From the NCBI RefSeq assembly GCF_003752365.1, contig NZ_RJUO01000003.1:62001-126000 (forward strand): a stretch of 64,000 bases of DNA, written 5' to 3'. A program made the position numbers and the translations under genes. Origin of the DNA: Frondihabitans sp. PhB188 (GTDB taxonomy: Bacteria > Actinomycetota > Actinomycetes > Actinomycetales > Microbacteriaceae). The notes below the pieces were generated by a model that saw nothing but the letters and a program-made list of their open reading frames with translations, did no database searches and was not told where the DNA came from. Positions 34,930 through 43,654 of the stretch are shown here, piece after piece; position 1 is the stretch's first letter, and every line of letters begins with the position of its first letter.

Positions 34930-35328
34930 TCAGTCGGTCAAGTCGGGCGCCGCGAAGAACTCGATCGCGTTGCCGTCGGGGTCCTTGATGTTGAGGACGG
35001 TGCCGTAGTCCACCTCGACGAGGTCGCCCGGGATCCCCGCGTCGGCGAGCCGGTTCTGGATGCGCACCACGTCGGAGCCGCTCGGGACGGCGAAGCTGAC
35101 GTGATCGAGGCCCGGAACGAGCGGGTCGAAGCGCCCGGCCTTCTTCTGGGTGTACTCGGTCACACCGAAGATCTGGCCCCCTCCGGCGGGGAAGATCTTG
35201 CGGTCGAAGTCGTCGGTCACGATCTCGCCGACCGGCTTCGTCTCGAAGACGATCTCGTAGAACGGGAGGCTCTTCGCGTGGTCGGTGACCGTGATGGCGA
35301 CGTGGGCGTAGCCGGAGAACTCGGGCAT
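34930..35328 (-). CDS. VOC-family (glyoxalase-like) protein
   Basis: Single-chain vicinal-oxygen-chelate protein of 132 residues with two beta-alpha-beta-beta-beta modules. AHVAITVTDHAKSLPFYEIVF opens the first and LDHVSFAVPS the second. The closing KDPDGNAIEFFAAPD contains the usual metal-ligand Glu, and His9 and His74 or so fit the other ligands. Members act as glyoxalases, dioxygenases or binding proteins for antibiotics; the substrate is unknown. ATG 35328 is preceded by an array of 18-bp repeats (35346-35411). A membrane-protein gene follows in the same unit. Confidence 0.88.
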   Translation of the reverse strand: MPEFSGYAHVAITVTDHAKSLPFYEIVFETKPVGEIVTDDFDRKIFPAGGGQIFGVTEYTQKKAGRFDPLVPGLDHVSFAVPSGSDVVRIQNRLADAGIPGDLVEVDYGTVLNIKDPDGNAIEFFAAPDLTD

Positions 35329-35345
35329 GGGGTCTCACTTCTCTG

Positions 35346-35411
35346 TACTGGTTCGAAATCGGGTACTGGTTCGAAATCGGGTGCTGGTTCGAATTCGGGT
35401 GCTCGTTCGGG
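35346..35411. repeat. 18-bp tandem repeat array with TTCGAA core
   Basis: Units TACTGGTTCGAAATCGGG at 35346 and 35364 are exact. The unit at 35382 has two changes and a fourth (35400-35411) is truncated. Each of the first three contains the 6-bp palindrome TTCGAA, spaced 18 bp apart. The array lies 18 bp upstream of the VOC start and 94 bp upstream of the divergent AbiEi-like gene, where a promoter would be expected. Confidence 0.85.
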
Positions 35412-35504
35412 CTCTTGCAGTCAACACCTGCCGCCCTCCAGGAGTTCTCCACAGACGTGTCGCGAGGCGTCCCCCGGTGGTCGCCGGTGCGCCACGCTTG
35501 TCGG

Positions 35505-36419
35505 GTGCAGATCGGCCCTCATCTCCTCGTCCACTCATCACATGACGACACCGAAGTCCGGCGCGCGTGTCTCCGTGGCAACCTCGTCCGGGTCGTGCCC
35601 GGGCGCTACGTCCGGACTGCGCACTGGATGTCGCTGTCCCTCGACGAGAAGGAGATCATGCGCATCGTCGCAGCGGTTACGACCCTGCACGGCACGGCCG
35701 TGGTCTCCCGCCTCTCTGCGGCGGCCCTCTGGGGCATGCCTCGCCTCGGTGCGCCACCCAAGCGAGTTCACGTGACAGACAGCAGGATCACTCAGACGGT
35801 GCAGAACGCGTTCACGGTGAAGCACGCGGGCTCACTCGGCCCGGCCGAGGTCGCCGAGCGCTTCGGAGTGCTTGTCACGACGCCAACGCGGACAGCTCTC
35901 GACATCGCACTGACGGCGTCCTTCCGGCAGTCAGTCGTCGTCCTCGACCATTGCCTCCGCTCCGGGCTCGTGACGAAGGACGGTCTCCGACGCGACCTCG
36001 AGCGTCAGCCGACGGCGCGAGGCAGCGCGAGAGCGGCTCGGGCCATCGACTTCGCCGACCACCGGGCGAATCGACCGGGCGAGTCGCTGAGCCGCGTGGT
36101 CATGCTCGAGGCGCGCATCGAGGCCCCCGAGCTGCAGGCGCCCTTCGACGGCCCCGACAGTCAACATGCCGACGTCGACTTCTTCTGGCCGGGCCTCGGG
36201 CTCGTCGGGGAGTTCGACGGCATGACCAAGTACCGCGACTCGGGCCGGTGGTCCGGGCTCAAGCCGCACGAGGTGGTGATCGCCGAGAAGGTGCGCGAGG
36301 ACTGGATCAGGGCCGACCCCGCCGTGCGGGGCTTCGTCCGCTGGACGTGGCACGACGTGGTGGCATCGGGACGGCTGGCGGCTTTGCTGTCGGCGGCCAT
36401 GAGGCCTCGCCTTCGCTAA
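35505..36419 (+). CDS. AbiEi-antitoxin-like / DUF559-type protein
   Basis: Protein of 304 residues of a type common in actinobacteria. The N-terminal winged-helix-like part (about 1-60) includes EVRRACLRGNLVRVVPGRYV, as in AbiEi antitoxins. The middle part has VSRLSAAALWGMP and TPTRTALDIAL. The C-terminal part (about 205-300) has the endonuclease-like segment DVDFFWPGLGLVGEFDGMTKYRD and a terminal WTWHDV, resembling DUF559 (Vsr-like) folds. There is no AbiEii toxin next to it, so it is an orphan and its role is unclear. GTG 35505 is preferred to TTG 35415 because homology starts there. Confidence 0.7.
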   Translation: MQIGPHLLVHSSHDDTEVRRACLRGNLVRVVPGRYVRTAHWMSLSLDEKEIMRIVAAVTTLHGTAVVSRLSAAALWGMPRLGAPPKRVHVTDSRITQTVQNAFTVKHAGSLGPAEVAERFGVLVTTPTRTALDIALTASFRQSVVVLDHCLRSGLVTKDGLRRDLERQPTARGSARAARAIDFADHRANRPGESLSRVVMLEARIEAPELQAPFDGPDSQHADVDFFWPGLGLVGEFDGMTKYRDSGRWSGLKPHEVVIAEKVREDWIRADPAVRGFVRWTWHDVVASGRLAALLSAAMRPRLR

Positions 36420-36475
36420 CCGTTGCACGCAGGGCTAACCGCCGCGACGGTTAGCTGTACGTGAAACGGTTAGCG
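36414..36475. terminator. Nested cruciform-like inverted repeats between convergent genes
   Basis: The outer pair is CGCTAACCG (36414-36422) with CGGTTAGCG (36467-36475). The inner pair is GCTAACCG (36434-36441) with CGGTTAGC (36448-36455). All four arms share CTAACCG. The first arm includes the stop codon of the AbiEi-like gene. It probably terminates both this transcript and the facing SNF2 gene. Confidence 0.75.
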
Positions 36476-36504
36476 GCGCGACTCAGCGGCGGGGCGGGCG
36501 GGGG

Positions 36505-38679
36505 CTAGCGGCGACGCTGCGGCGCCGCGCGACGCGCCGCGGGCGACGCCGACAGCGCGTCGGTGAGCAGTGCGACGAGCGCACCGAGCTGCACGTCGGC
36601 CGACGAGGTGACCTCTTCGTCCGAGCCGTCGAGCGCGCGGGCGGCGAGGCCGGCCTTCGAGTCGATGAGCTCGGCGATCTTGGTGTCGATCGTCTGGGCG
36701 GCGATCACACGCCACGCGGTGACGGGCTCCTCCTGGCCGATGCGGTGCACGCGGTCGATGGCCTGCGTCTGCTCGGCGTCGGTCCACGAGAGCTCGGCGA
36801 GCACCACGTTCGAGGCGACCTGAAGGTTGAGGCCGACGCCGGCGGCGGTGAGCGAGCAGACGATCACCTCGACCGAGGGGTCGTTCACGAACGCGTCGAT
36901 GTTCTTCTGGCGCACCGTCGACGACTGGTCGCCGCGGATCGACGCAAACTTGATGTCGCGGCGCTTGAAGGTGTCTTCGGCGACGTCCATGACGTCGATG
37001 TGCTTGGCGAAGAAGACGACCTTGCCGACGTTGCGCGCCAGCTGAGCGGTGTAGTCGGCGGCGAGGCCGGCCTTGGCCTGGCCGATGCGGCGCACCATGC
37101 TGAAGACGTTCTCGCCGGTCTTGCCGCCGTCGCCGTCTTCGAGCTCCCACTTGGCGACCTGGCGCACCAGGTCGTGGTCGATGCCCTCGACCTGCACGCC
37201 GGAGGTGCGGGTGGCGAGAGCGGTCTGGTAGCGGGCGACGAGCTTCTTGGCGAGGTCGCGCTCGGCCTCGCGGATGGAGCGGCCCGCCTCGTCGTCGAGC
37301 TCGACGGGGAGGTCGGCGATCCTGCGTGCCGGGATGTCGGCGGCCACGTCGACCTTGCGCCGGCGCACGATGCCGAGGTCGATCACCGAGGCGCGGGCCG
37401 ATGCGAAGAAGCCGGGCTCGGCCGGGGTCAGACCGGTCTCTTCGAGTGCCTCCATCAATTCGGCGCCGGGCTTCTTGTCGTCGATCCAGCCCAGGAACTG
37501 CCAGATCGCCCTGAAGTCCTCGATGTCGTTGATCAGCGGCGTGCCGGTCAGCGCCATCAGGAGGGGGTGAGCCGTGCGGGCGCGGATCCGCGCCGAGAGC
37601 TGCAGCACGTTGCGCGAGCGCTGCGAGTCCTTGTTCTTGATGAAGTGCGCCTCGTCGACGACCATGCCGCGGAAGCCGAGGTCGCCGAGCCAGCCGACGT
37701 GGCGGTCGAGCACCTCGTAGTTGACGATGACGATGTCGGCGAAGCCGTCGATGGTGTCGCCGTCGCCGTGGATCACGGTGGCGGTGCGATTCGGGGTCCA
37801 GAGGCCGACCTCACGAGCCCAGTTCGTCTTGACGACGTTGGGCACGACGACGAGCAGGGGGTAGGCGTTCGCGGCCTGAGCGGCGAGGAGCGACTGCGCG
37901 GTCTTGCCGAGGCCCGGCTCGTCGGCGAGCAGGAAGGTGCGGTGGCCCTCGGCCGCCGCCTCGACGACCTGCGCCTGGTGGCGCATCATCTCGGCGCCGC
38001 CGGGGGCGCTGAGGGTGGTCGGCTCAGGGAGGTCCATGCACGCCGAGACACCGCCGGCGCCGTACTCGAACGACTTGAACAGGGGGCCGAAGAGCTCCCA
38101 GTTGGCCAGGCGGCGCGGGTGCGCCTCACGCTGCTCGGCGAGGGCGAAGTCGGGCGCGAGGAAGGGGTTCGCCAGCTGGCGAGAGATGACCGACTGCGGG
38201 ATCACCTGGCGCTCGGTCGAGACAGTCGGCGCTGCGGCCTCGGTGGTGATGATGAGGTCGTCGGGGCTCATCTCGGCGCCGGCGGCCATGAGCATGTCGC
38301 GCTTGAGCGAGCGCGCGGTCTCGGAGACCACGACCTCTTCGGCGAGCAGGGCGATCAGCGAGGTGTCGCGCGCGGCCGCCTTCGCGAGGATCGTCGCCAC
38401 GCCGTCGAGGCGCTTGAGCTGCTCGGCGCGGTCGGCGTCGCCGACCGTCTTGTCGCCCTTGACGCGGGCGCGCTCTTCGCGCATGAGGATCGCGACGACC
38501 TGGAACTTGGTGCGCCCGGACGGCTTGACGGGGCCGCGCTGCGCGGCGGCCTCGACCTCGCGGACGGCCTTGGCGAGGACGGGGATGATGCCGTCGTTGT
38601 CGAGGTCGCGGACGCGTCGGTGGTTCGAGCGGGTGGCGGTTCGAGTACCGCCGGACTGGCGCTGGCCTGGTCGAGCCAA
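36505..38679 (-). CDS. SNF2-family DEAD/DEAH-like helicase
   Basis: DNA translocase-like ATPase of 724 residues. Residues 1-190 are a charged helical N-terminal region without a recognised domain. The ATPase core follows: motif I ADEPGLGKTAQS near 255, VNYEVL, motif II VVDEAHFIKN near 340, motif III ALTGTPLIND, then helicase C with VGKVVFFAKH, SLTAAGVGLNLQVAS and the motif VI segment QAIDRVHRIGQEEPV. Members remodel protein-DNA complexes or RNA polymerase (RapA-like). TTG 38679 with GGAGGAG just upstream is the best start. It is a single-gene unit ending at the cruciform. Confidence 0.92.
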   Translation of the reverse strand: MARPGQRQSGGTRTATRSNHRRVRDLDNDGIIPVLAKAVREVEAAAQRGPVKPSGRTKFQVVAILMREERARVKGDKTVGDADRAEQLKRLDGVATILAKAAARDTSLIALLAEEVVVSETARSLKRDMLMAAGAEMSPDDLIITTEAAAPTVSTERQVIPQSVISRQLANPFLAPDFALAEQREAHPRRLANWELFGPLFKSFEYGAGGVSACMDLPEPTTLSAPGGAEMMRHQAQVVEAAAEGHRTFLLADEPGLGKTAQSLLAAQAANAYPLLVVVPNVVKTNWAREVGLWTPNRTATVIHGDGDTIDGFADIVIVNYEVLDRHVGWLGDLGFRGMVVDEAHFIKNKDSQRSRNVLQLSARIRARTAHPLLMALTGTPLINDIEDFRAIWQFLGWIDDKKPGAELMEALEETGLTPAEPGFFASARASVIDLGIVRRRKVDVAADIPARRIADLPVELDDEAGRSIREAERDLAKKLVARYQTALATRTSGVQVEGIDHDLVRQVAKWELEDGDGGKTGENVFSMVRRIGQAKAGLAADYTAQLARNVGKVVFFAKHIDVMDVAEDTFKRRDIKFASIRGDQSSTVRQKNIDAFVNDPSVEVIVCSLTAAGVGLNLQVASNVVLAELSWTDAEQTQAIDRVHRIGQEEPVTAWRVIAAQTIDTKIAELIDSKAGLAARALDGSDEEVTSSADVQLGALVALLTDALSASPAARRAAPQRRR

Positions 38680-38992
38680 GGCTCCTCCTAGTGTGGCCTC
38701 CGGTCGGGCGGCACCGTGGTGTCGCGCCGGGAGGCGGGAAGGTCTGCATCGGGGCCGGTGGTTCGGCCGGATGCGGAAATGCTGAGAGACCGGCATTCGG
38801 TGGCGGCCCCCGGGTGCGACGGGCGGATCGGAGAGATCCGTCGGACACCTGGCAGGAGCCGGGGCCGAATGTCGCTGGCACGAACAGTCGCACAGGAAGG
38901 CGAAGCCGTGTTCCCGCCTATGCTACGCCCCGCTCGACCCCAAGGCCAGCGGAGTCCGCGCCGGGCGTGTCCGTCGTCGAGGGCCGGGCCGG
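38680..38992. other. Intergenic region, leader/promoter of SNF2 gene
   Basis: A 313-bp gap upstream of the leftward SNF2 gene and downstream of the leftward Rieske oxidoreductase gene. It holds a small hairpin CGGATC-ggaga-GATCCG near 38823-38839 and a TAGCAT-type -10-like word near 38920 (reverse strand). No convincing gene, riboswitch or repeat is seen. Confidence 0.4.
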
Positions 38993-40474
38993 TCAGTCGT
39001 CGTGACGGGCGAGGCCGCGACCGGCCGGACCCTCGATGACCTCTCCGGTGCGGGTGAAGCGGGAGCCGTGCAGCGGGCAGTCCCAGGTGAGCTCCTGGTC
39101 GTTCCAGGTGACGACGCCGGCGAGGTGAGGGCAGACGGCCGAGAGCGTGCAGGTCTCGCCCTCGACGGTCGAGCGCGCGACGGGCGTGAAGCCGTCGATG
39201 CCGACGCGTCCGTGCCCTTCGGACGGGATCTCGCCCGGCAGGAGCGGGTTGGTCAGCGCCCTGCCCCAGCCGCGGGCGAACGACCAGGCCACCGCGGCGT
39301 TCTCGCCGAGCGCGGCTCCGATGGCGACCGGGGTCGTGACACGGTGGTGGATGGTGGTCATCCACGGAGTGTTGTCGCCGACGACGTCCGACACGAGCAT
39401 GCGGGCGGCCGAGACCGCACCGGTCATGCCCCACGAGTCGTAGCCGGTCGCGAGGTAGATGCGCCCGCGCCCGCGCGGCAGGGAGCCGACGAACGGCACG
39501 CCGTGCGGCGTCGCGTAGTCCTGCCCGCTCCAGACCCGGCGGGTGTGCGCGGTGGGCCAGTGCGACCGCGTCCAGCGCTCGAGCGAGTGGGCGATCTGCG
39601 CCTCCGAGGAGGCTCGGCCGACACCGTGCGCTCCCCCGCCGACGATCAGCTGGCTGCCGAAGCTGCGCACCGAGCGCCCGCCGTCGTCGACGCCCTGGTA
39701 CATGGCGTCGGGGAGCTCAGCCGCGTCGATGCCCGAGAACGCGAGGCCGAACGAGCGGCGCGGCGCGATCTTCGCGAAGTACAGGCCGCGGTCGAGGATG
39801 GGGGCGCCGGTCGTCAGGTGCACGCGCTCCGACGAGACGTCGCCGAGCGCGGTGTGCGTGGTCGCGGGATCGCCGGCATCGACGCCGGTGACGCGGGCGT
39901 TCTCGACGATGACGCCGCCGAGGGCGCGCAGGTCGGCGGCGAGCGCCGCGACGAGGTCGAGCGGGTCGAGCTGCGCCTGGTCGCGGAGGCGCACGGCGCC
40001 GATGGTCGCGAAAGGCGCGTCGACGTCGACGGTCTTCTCGAGGTCGAGCCCGGCGCGTCGGCCGACGAGGTACTCGGCGTCGACGCGGGCGAGTCCACGG
40101 CGGTCGGTCGCGTAGCTGTAGGCGTCGCGGCGCTCGACGTCGACGCCCGCGTCGGCGGCGTAGCCCAGGAGCCAGTCGAAGGCCTCGCCGGTGCCCGCCA
40201 CGTACGCGTCGACGACGGACTGGTAGGTGCGGCGGCGGATCTTCTGCAGCTGCGCGCCCTGCAGGCGGCTGACCATCGCCGACGAGCTGGCCGTGGCGAG
40301 CCCTCCGACCCGGCCCGCCTCGAGGACCGCGACGGTGTGCCCGCGCCGGGCGAAGAGGAGGGCGGTCACGAGGCCGGTGAGGCCGGCGCCGATGACGACG
40401 TCGTCGTAGGTCGCGAGAGGTTCGAACTCGTCGGTGGGGATCTCGCGGACCTTGTCGAGCCAGATCGAGGTCAC
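38993..40474 (-). CDS. FAD-dependent oxidoreductase fused to a Rieske [2Fe-2S] domain
   Basis: Protein of 493 residues joining two domains. Residues 1-400 are a DAO-type FAD oxidoreductase with dinucleotide motif VVIGAGLTGLVTALLFARRG near 26. The C-terminal Rieske domain (about 405-490) has the complete cluster motif: CPHL near 446, then WNDQELTWDCPLHGSRF. Such fusions oxidise small amines or amino acids and hand electrons to the Fe-S centre. GTG 40474 has GGAGGAAG upstream. It lies 22 bp downstream of a phosphotransferase gene in one operon. Substrate unknown. Confidence 0.9.
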   Translation of the reverse strand: MTSIWLDKVREIPTDEFEPLATYDDVVIGAGLTGLVTALLFARRGHTVAVLEAGRVGGLATASSSAMVSRLQGAQLQKIRRRTYQSVVDAYVAGTGEAFDWLLGYAADAGVDVERRDAYSYATDRRGLARVDAEYLVGRRAGLDLEKTVDVDAPFATIGAVRLRDQAQLDPLDLVAALAADLRALGGVIVENARVTGVDAGDPATTHTALGDVSSERVHLTTGAPILDRGLYFAKIAPRRSFGLAFSGIDAAELPDAMYQGVDDGGRSVRSFGSQLIVGGGAHGVGRASSEAQIAHSLERWTRSHWPTAHTRRVWSGQDYATPHGVPFVGSLPRGRGRIYLATGYDSWGMTGAVSAARMLVSDVVGDNTPWMTTIHHRVTTPVAIGAALGENAAVAWSFARGWGRALTNPLLPGEIPSEGHGRVGIDGFTPVARSTVEGETCTLSAVCPHLAGVVTWNDQELTWDCPLHGSRFTRTGEVIEGPAGRGLARHDD

Positions 40475-40496
40475 GCTTCCTCCAAAGACGGTCGGG

Positions 40497-41750
40497 TCAG
40501 GTGTCGGAGCCCACGGTAGGCCCGTCTCCTGGCAGCGGCTCGGATCGGCGCGGCCAGAGCGCGCCCTCGGCGGCGTCGACCAGCTGGAGCGCCTTGCGGC
40601 GGCCGGTGTCGGTGCCGAGGGTGGCTTGTCCGCCGGCGTGCGCCAGCAGCTGGGAGGCGACCGTCGGCGCGAGCCGGTCGGCGATGTCGGGGTGCCGGTC
40701 GGTCCACTCGTCCGACACGGCGTCGGCGATGCGCTCGCAGGCGCGGGCCTGCTCCTCGTCGCCGTTGCCGCGGTGCCACTGCGCCGTGACGACGAGGTGG
40801 GCGACGAGCGAGCCGGCGTCGCGCGCGGCGTGCCCGACGCCGGCGGTGTCGATGTCGAGCAGGCCGGTGACGTGGCCCGGCTGGTCGGGATCGACGAAGA
40901 GCTGCTCGAGGTGGAGGTCGCCGTGGACGACCCGCATCTCGTCGGACGACCAGGTCGAGGTGCGCGCCTCGATCTCGTCGTAGACGGCGTCGATCCCCGA
41001 TGCCCGGTCGGGCAGCGACCCGGTGAGGCTGCGGCGGTGCCACGAGCCGTTGTCGAGGGCGTCGGCCTGGGCCGTCTGGGTGAGGTGCACGCGCGCGACG
41101 GTCTCGGAGAGCCCGACCACGGTGTCGACGAACGCACGTCCGGCCGCGAGGTCGATCACGCGGGTTCCGGCGGGTACGCCGTCGACGCGGCGCAGGATCA
41201 GGAGGCCGTCCGGCTGCGTCGCGACCACCGTCGGCACAGGCAGCCCCGCCTCCGCGAAGGCCGCGTGCAGCGCGGCGATGGGCTCGGCGCGGCTGGGTCG
41301 CACCACCTTCAGGAAGAGCGTGGCCTCGGCGCTCTCGAGCTTGATGACGGCGCGCTTGCCGGGGCGGTAGGCGGCCACGCTGAGGGTCGGATCGCTGACG
41401 GCGAGGCCGATGCGAGCCAGGAGCTCGACGACGCGCTCGGGGTAGGTGACTGCGGCGAGCGCCGGCAGCGCCGGGTCGGCCGGGTAGGCCCAGACGCGCA
41501 CGAGCTGACCGCTGCCCGGGTCGGCGACGACGTTCCCGCCGGCGGCGCGCGACGCCTCGACCGAGGACGGGTCGGTGTCGACGAACGTCAGGACGGTCGA
41601 GGAGGCACCCGCGGCGTCGATCGTGTCGACCTCGTATCCGAAGAGGTAGCCGCCGCCCGACGGCTCGACGGAGTGCGGCCGGAACGACACGACTCGGACC
41701 CCGCTGTCCGCGAACGCTGCGGGGAGGATCTCTCCTGAGTTGGGCCACAC
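40497..41750 (-). CDS. APH-family phosphotransferase (maltokinase-like)
   Basis: Protein of 417 residues with a C-terminal aminoglycoside-phosphotransferase kinase fold. The lysine region is YRPGKRAVIKLESAEATLF near 160, the catalytic loop VVHGDLHLEQLFV near 274, and the metal motif LLDIDTAGVG near 292. The N-terminal 150 residues are a beta-rich cap without a named family, with conserved FGYEVDTID. It phosphorylates an unknown small molecule. It is first in a two-gene operon with the Rieske/FAD oxidoreductase, suggesting a shared metabolite. GTG 41750 diverges from the FUSC gene. Confidence 0.83.
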   Translation of the reverse strand: MWPNSGEILPAAFADSGVRVVSFRPHSVEPSGGGYLFGYEVDTIDAAGASSTVLTFVDTDPSSVEASRAAGGNVVADPGSGQLVRVWAYPADPALPALAAVTYPERVVELLARIGLAVSDPTLSVAAYRPGKRAVIKLESAEATLFLKVVRPSRAEPIAALHAAFAEAGLPVPTVVATQPDGLLILRRVDGVPAGTRVIDLAAGRAFVDTVVGLSETVARVHLTQTAQADALDNGSWHRRSLTGSLPDRASGIDAVYDEIEARTSTWSSDEMRVVHGDLHLEQLFVDPDQPGHVTGLLDIDTAGVGHAARDAGSLVAHLVVTAQWHRGNGDEEQARACERIADAVSDEWTDRHPDIADRLAPTVASQLLAHAGGQATLGTDTGRRKALQLVDAAEGALWPRRSEPLPGDGPTVGSDT

Positions 41751-41798
41751 GAGCCACAGTCAAGCAGGAACGGCGAGATTTACTCAGGCGTCGGGCCG

Positions 41799-42896
41799 GT
41801 GCGCCGAAAGCGCGGCCCGTACCCTGGAGACCGTGCACGTGCCCCGGTCCCGCTGATCTCCCGCCTTCGGCAGCCCTCGCGCCTGCCCCTGCTCCAGGTG
41901 GTCAAGACGTCGATCGCGGTCGTCGTCGCCTGGGTCCTGAGCTTCCTGGCGCTCGGCCAGCCGCTGCCGATCTTCGGCGCGATCGCCGCCCTCCTGGTGG
42001 TGCAGCCGAGCGTCAACCAGTCGTTCGCCCGCGGCCTCGAGCGCAGCGCGGGTGTCGTGATGGGCGTGGGCCTCGCCTACGTCGTCGGGGCCGTCCTCGG
42101 CCACGAGCACACCTGGGTGGTGCTGGTCGCCGTCGTGCTGGCGCTGCTGCTGGCCTGGCTCGTGAAGCTGACGCCGACGTCGAGCACTCAGGTGCCGATC
42201 TCGGCGATGCTCGTGCTGTCGGTGGGGGTCGTCACGCCCGGCTATGCGGTCGACCGCATCATCGAGACGGTGATCGGGGCGGTCGTGGCGCTGCTGGTCA
42301 ACGCCCTGATCGTCCCGCCGGTGCTCCTCGGGCCGGCGCACCTCTCCGTCGGCCGGCTGGCTCGCGACCTCGGCACGGCCCTCGACGACCTGGCGGGCTC
42401 CCTCGAGCAGGCGACGCCGACGGCCGACCTCGACGCGATGCTCCTGCGGGCGCGCGAGCTCCGCGTGCTCCGCGACCAGGCCGCGTCGGCCGTCAAGACG
42501 GGCGAGGAGTCGCTCACCCTCAACCCTCGCGCCAGCCGGCAGCGCCGGGTGCTCGAGGCCGACCGAGCCCTGCTCGCCCCGCTCTCGAATCTGGTGCACC
42601 GCGTCGTCGCGATGACCCGCACCCTCCGCGACAACTACGACCCGGCGCTCGTCGACGACTCGGTGGTCGCCGGAATCGCCGAGGAGCTCCGTCGCGCCGC
42701 CCACGACGTGCGCCTGCTCGTGCACGACCGCGAGGAGACCGCTGCGCGGGGCGAGGGAGCAGGAACGGGCTCCCCCGACGACCTCCCTGCCCTGACCGCG
42801 CCCCTGCAGGTCGTCCGCCCCGACCCCGACCACTGGATCCTGGTGGGGTCGCTTCTGGAGGACCTCCGCCGCGTGCGCGAGGAGCTGCGACAGTAG
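41799..42896 (+). CDS. FUSC-family aromatic-acid exporter-like membrane protein
   Basis: Membrane protein of 365 residues. An N-terminal block of five or six TMs (about 32-180) contains LLQVVKTSIAVVVAW, PIFGAIAALLVVQPSVNQS and a GVGLAYVVGAVLG helix. A long cytosolic helical region with many charged residues follows to the end. This is the half-size FUSC (YgaE/aromatic acid exporter) arrangement, probably acting as an oligomer to export organic acids. GTG 41799 is used; no better start exists. It diverges from the phosphotransferase gene. A GTTCCTGCGCC word follows its stop (42903-42913). Confidence 0.85.
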   Translation: MRRKRGPYPGDRARAPVPLISRLRQPSRLPLLQVVKTSIAVVVAWVLSFLALGQPLPIFGAIAALLVVQPSVNQSFARGLERSAGVVMGVGLAYVVGAVLGHEHTWVVLVAVVLALLLAWLVKLTPTSSTQVPISAMLVLSVGVVTPGYAVDRIIETVIGAVVALLVNALIVPPVLLGPAHLSVGRLARDLGTALDDLAGSLEQATPTADLDAMLLRARELRVLRDQAASAVKTGEESLTLNPRASRQRRVLEADRALLAPLSNLVHRVVAMTRTLRDNYDPALVDDSVVAGIAEELRRAAHDVRLLVHDREETAARGEGAGTGSPDDLPALTAPLQVVRPDPDHWILVGSLLEDLRRVREELRQ

Positions 42897-42925
42897 CGGC
42901 GAGTTCCTGCGCCCGCCTCCGGGGT

Positions 42926-43645
42926 TCAGCCCTGGAGCGCCGCCAGGATCGCCGCCCGGCCGGCCGGGTGGCCGAGGATGCGGAAGTGGCCGTCGATCGG
43001 CACGCTGACGTTGCGCGCCCCCTCGAGGCGGCTGCCGTCGGGCACGTGGCCGTCGAATCGCGCGAACACCGACGTGATTCGCGCGTTGACGTCGACGAGG
43101 CCGCTGAGGCGAACCAGACCGGCATCGTCGGTGCGGAACGCGCGGAGCGTCTTGCCGGGAGCGAACCGTGCCATGCGCGACCCTGAGAACGGGCTGTTGA
43201 CGGCGACCATGCGGTCGATGCGAGCGCTGGCGTCGGTGTCGAGCATCATGGACTTTCCGACGAGGCCGCCCTTGCTGTGGGCCAGGACGACGACGCCGCG
43301 GAGGTCGTTGGCGTCGAGCACGCGCTGCGCGAGCTCGGCGGTCTCGGCGATCGGCCGTACGTTGTGCGCCATCCCGGGAACGACCACGACCGGGTGGCCC
43401 TGCTCGTTGAGGCGGTCGGCGAACCAGCGCAGCGTGCGCCACGACTCGTAGACGCCGGGCAGCAGCAGCACGGGCGCGAGGCCGCCCTCGCGGTACCGGG
43501 CAGGCACCGACGCGTTGCCGAACAGGCTCCGCGAGTGCGTTCGCACCGCGTAGGCGTAGTCGGCGGGCAGGAACTCGAGGTAGTGCAGGACGCTCCCCCG
43601 AGAGGTTCGCGCCCGCACGATCTTGCGCAGATCAGGCAGGGTCAC
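42926..43645 (-). CDS. Alpha/beta hydrolase, lipase-like
   Basis: Soluble alpha/beta-hydrolase of 239 residues. The core strand VLLLPGVYESWRTL near 59 is followed by the nucleophile elbow VVLAHSKGGLVG, Ser near 124. The acid and base residues are plausibly in FDGHVPDGSRLEG and the GHFRILGHP segment near 220. No signal peptide is seen. It may be an esterase or acyltransferase of unknown substrate. GTG 43645 is used. It lies 9 bp after the stop of the small upstream gene, so the two are co-transcribed. Confidence 0.85.
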   Translation of the reverse strand: MTLPDLRKIVRARTSRGSVLHYLEFLPADYAYAVRTHSRSLFGNASVPARYREGGLAPVLLLPGVYESWRTLRWFADRLNEQGHPVVVVPGMAHNVRPIAETAELAQRVLDANDLRGVVVLAHSKGGLVGKSMMLDTDASARIDRMVAVNSPFSGSRMARFAPGKTLRAFRTDDAGLVRLSGLVDVNARITSVFARFDGHVPDGSRLEGARNVSVPIDGHFRILGHPAGRAAILAALQG

Positions 43646-43654
43646 GCCGCCAGC

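Noticed and set aside
35382-35399. tRNA gene suggested by the GGTTCGAATTC T-arm-like word
   Set aside because: No acceptor, D or anticodon stem can be formed around it; the word is part of an 18-bp tandem repeat.
35505-38679. Complete defence island (AbiE plus SNF2 helicase)
   Set aside because: The SNF2 protein is a stand-alone type with a housekeeping-like layout, the genes converge, and no toxin, nuclease or methylase gene is next to them.
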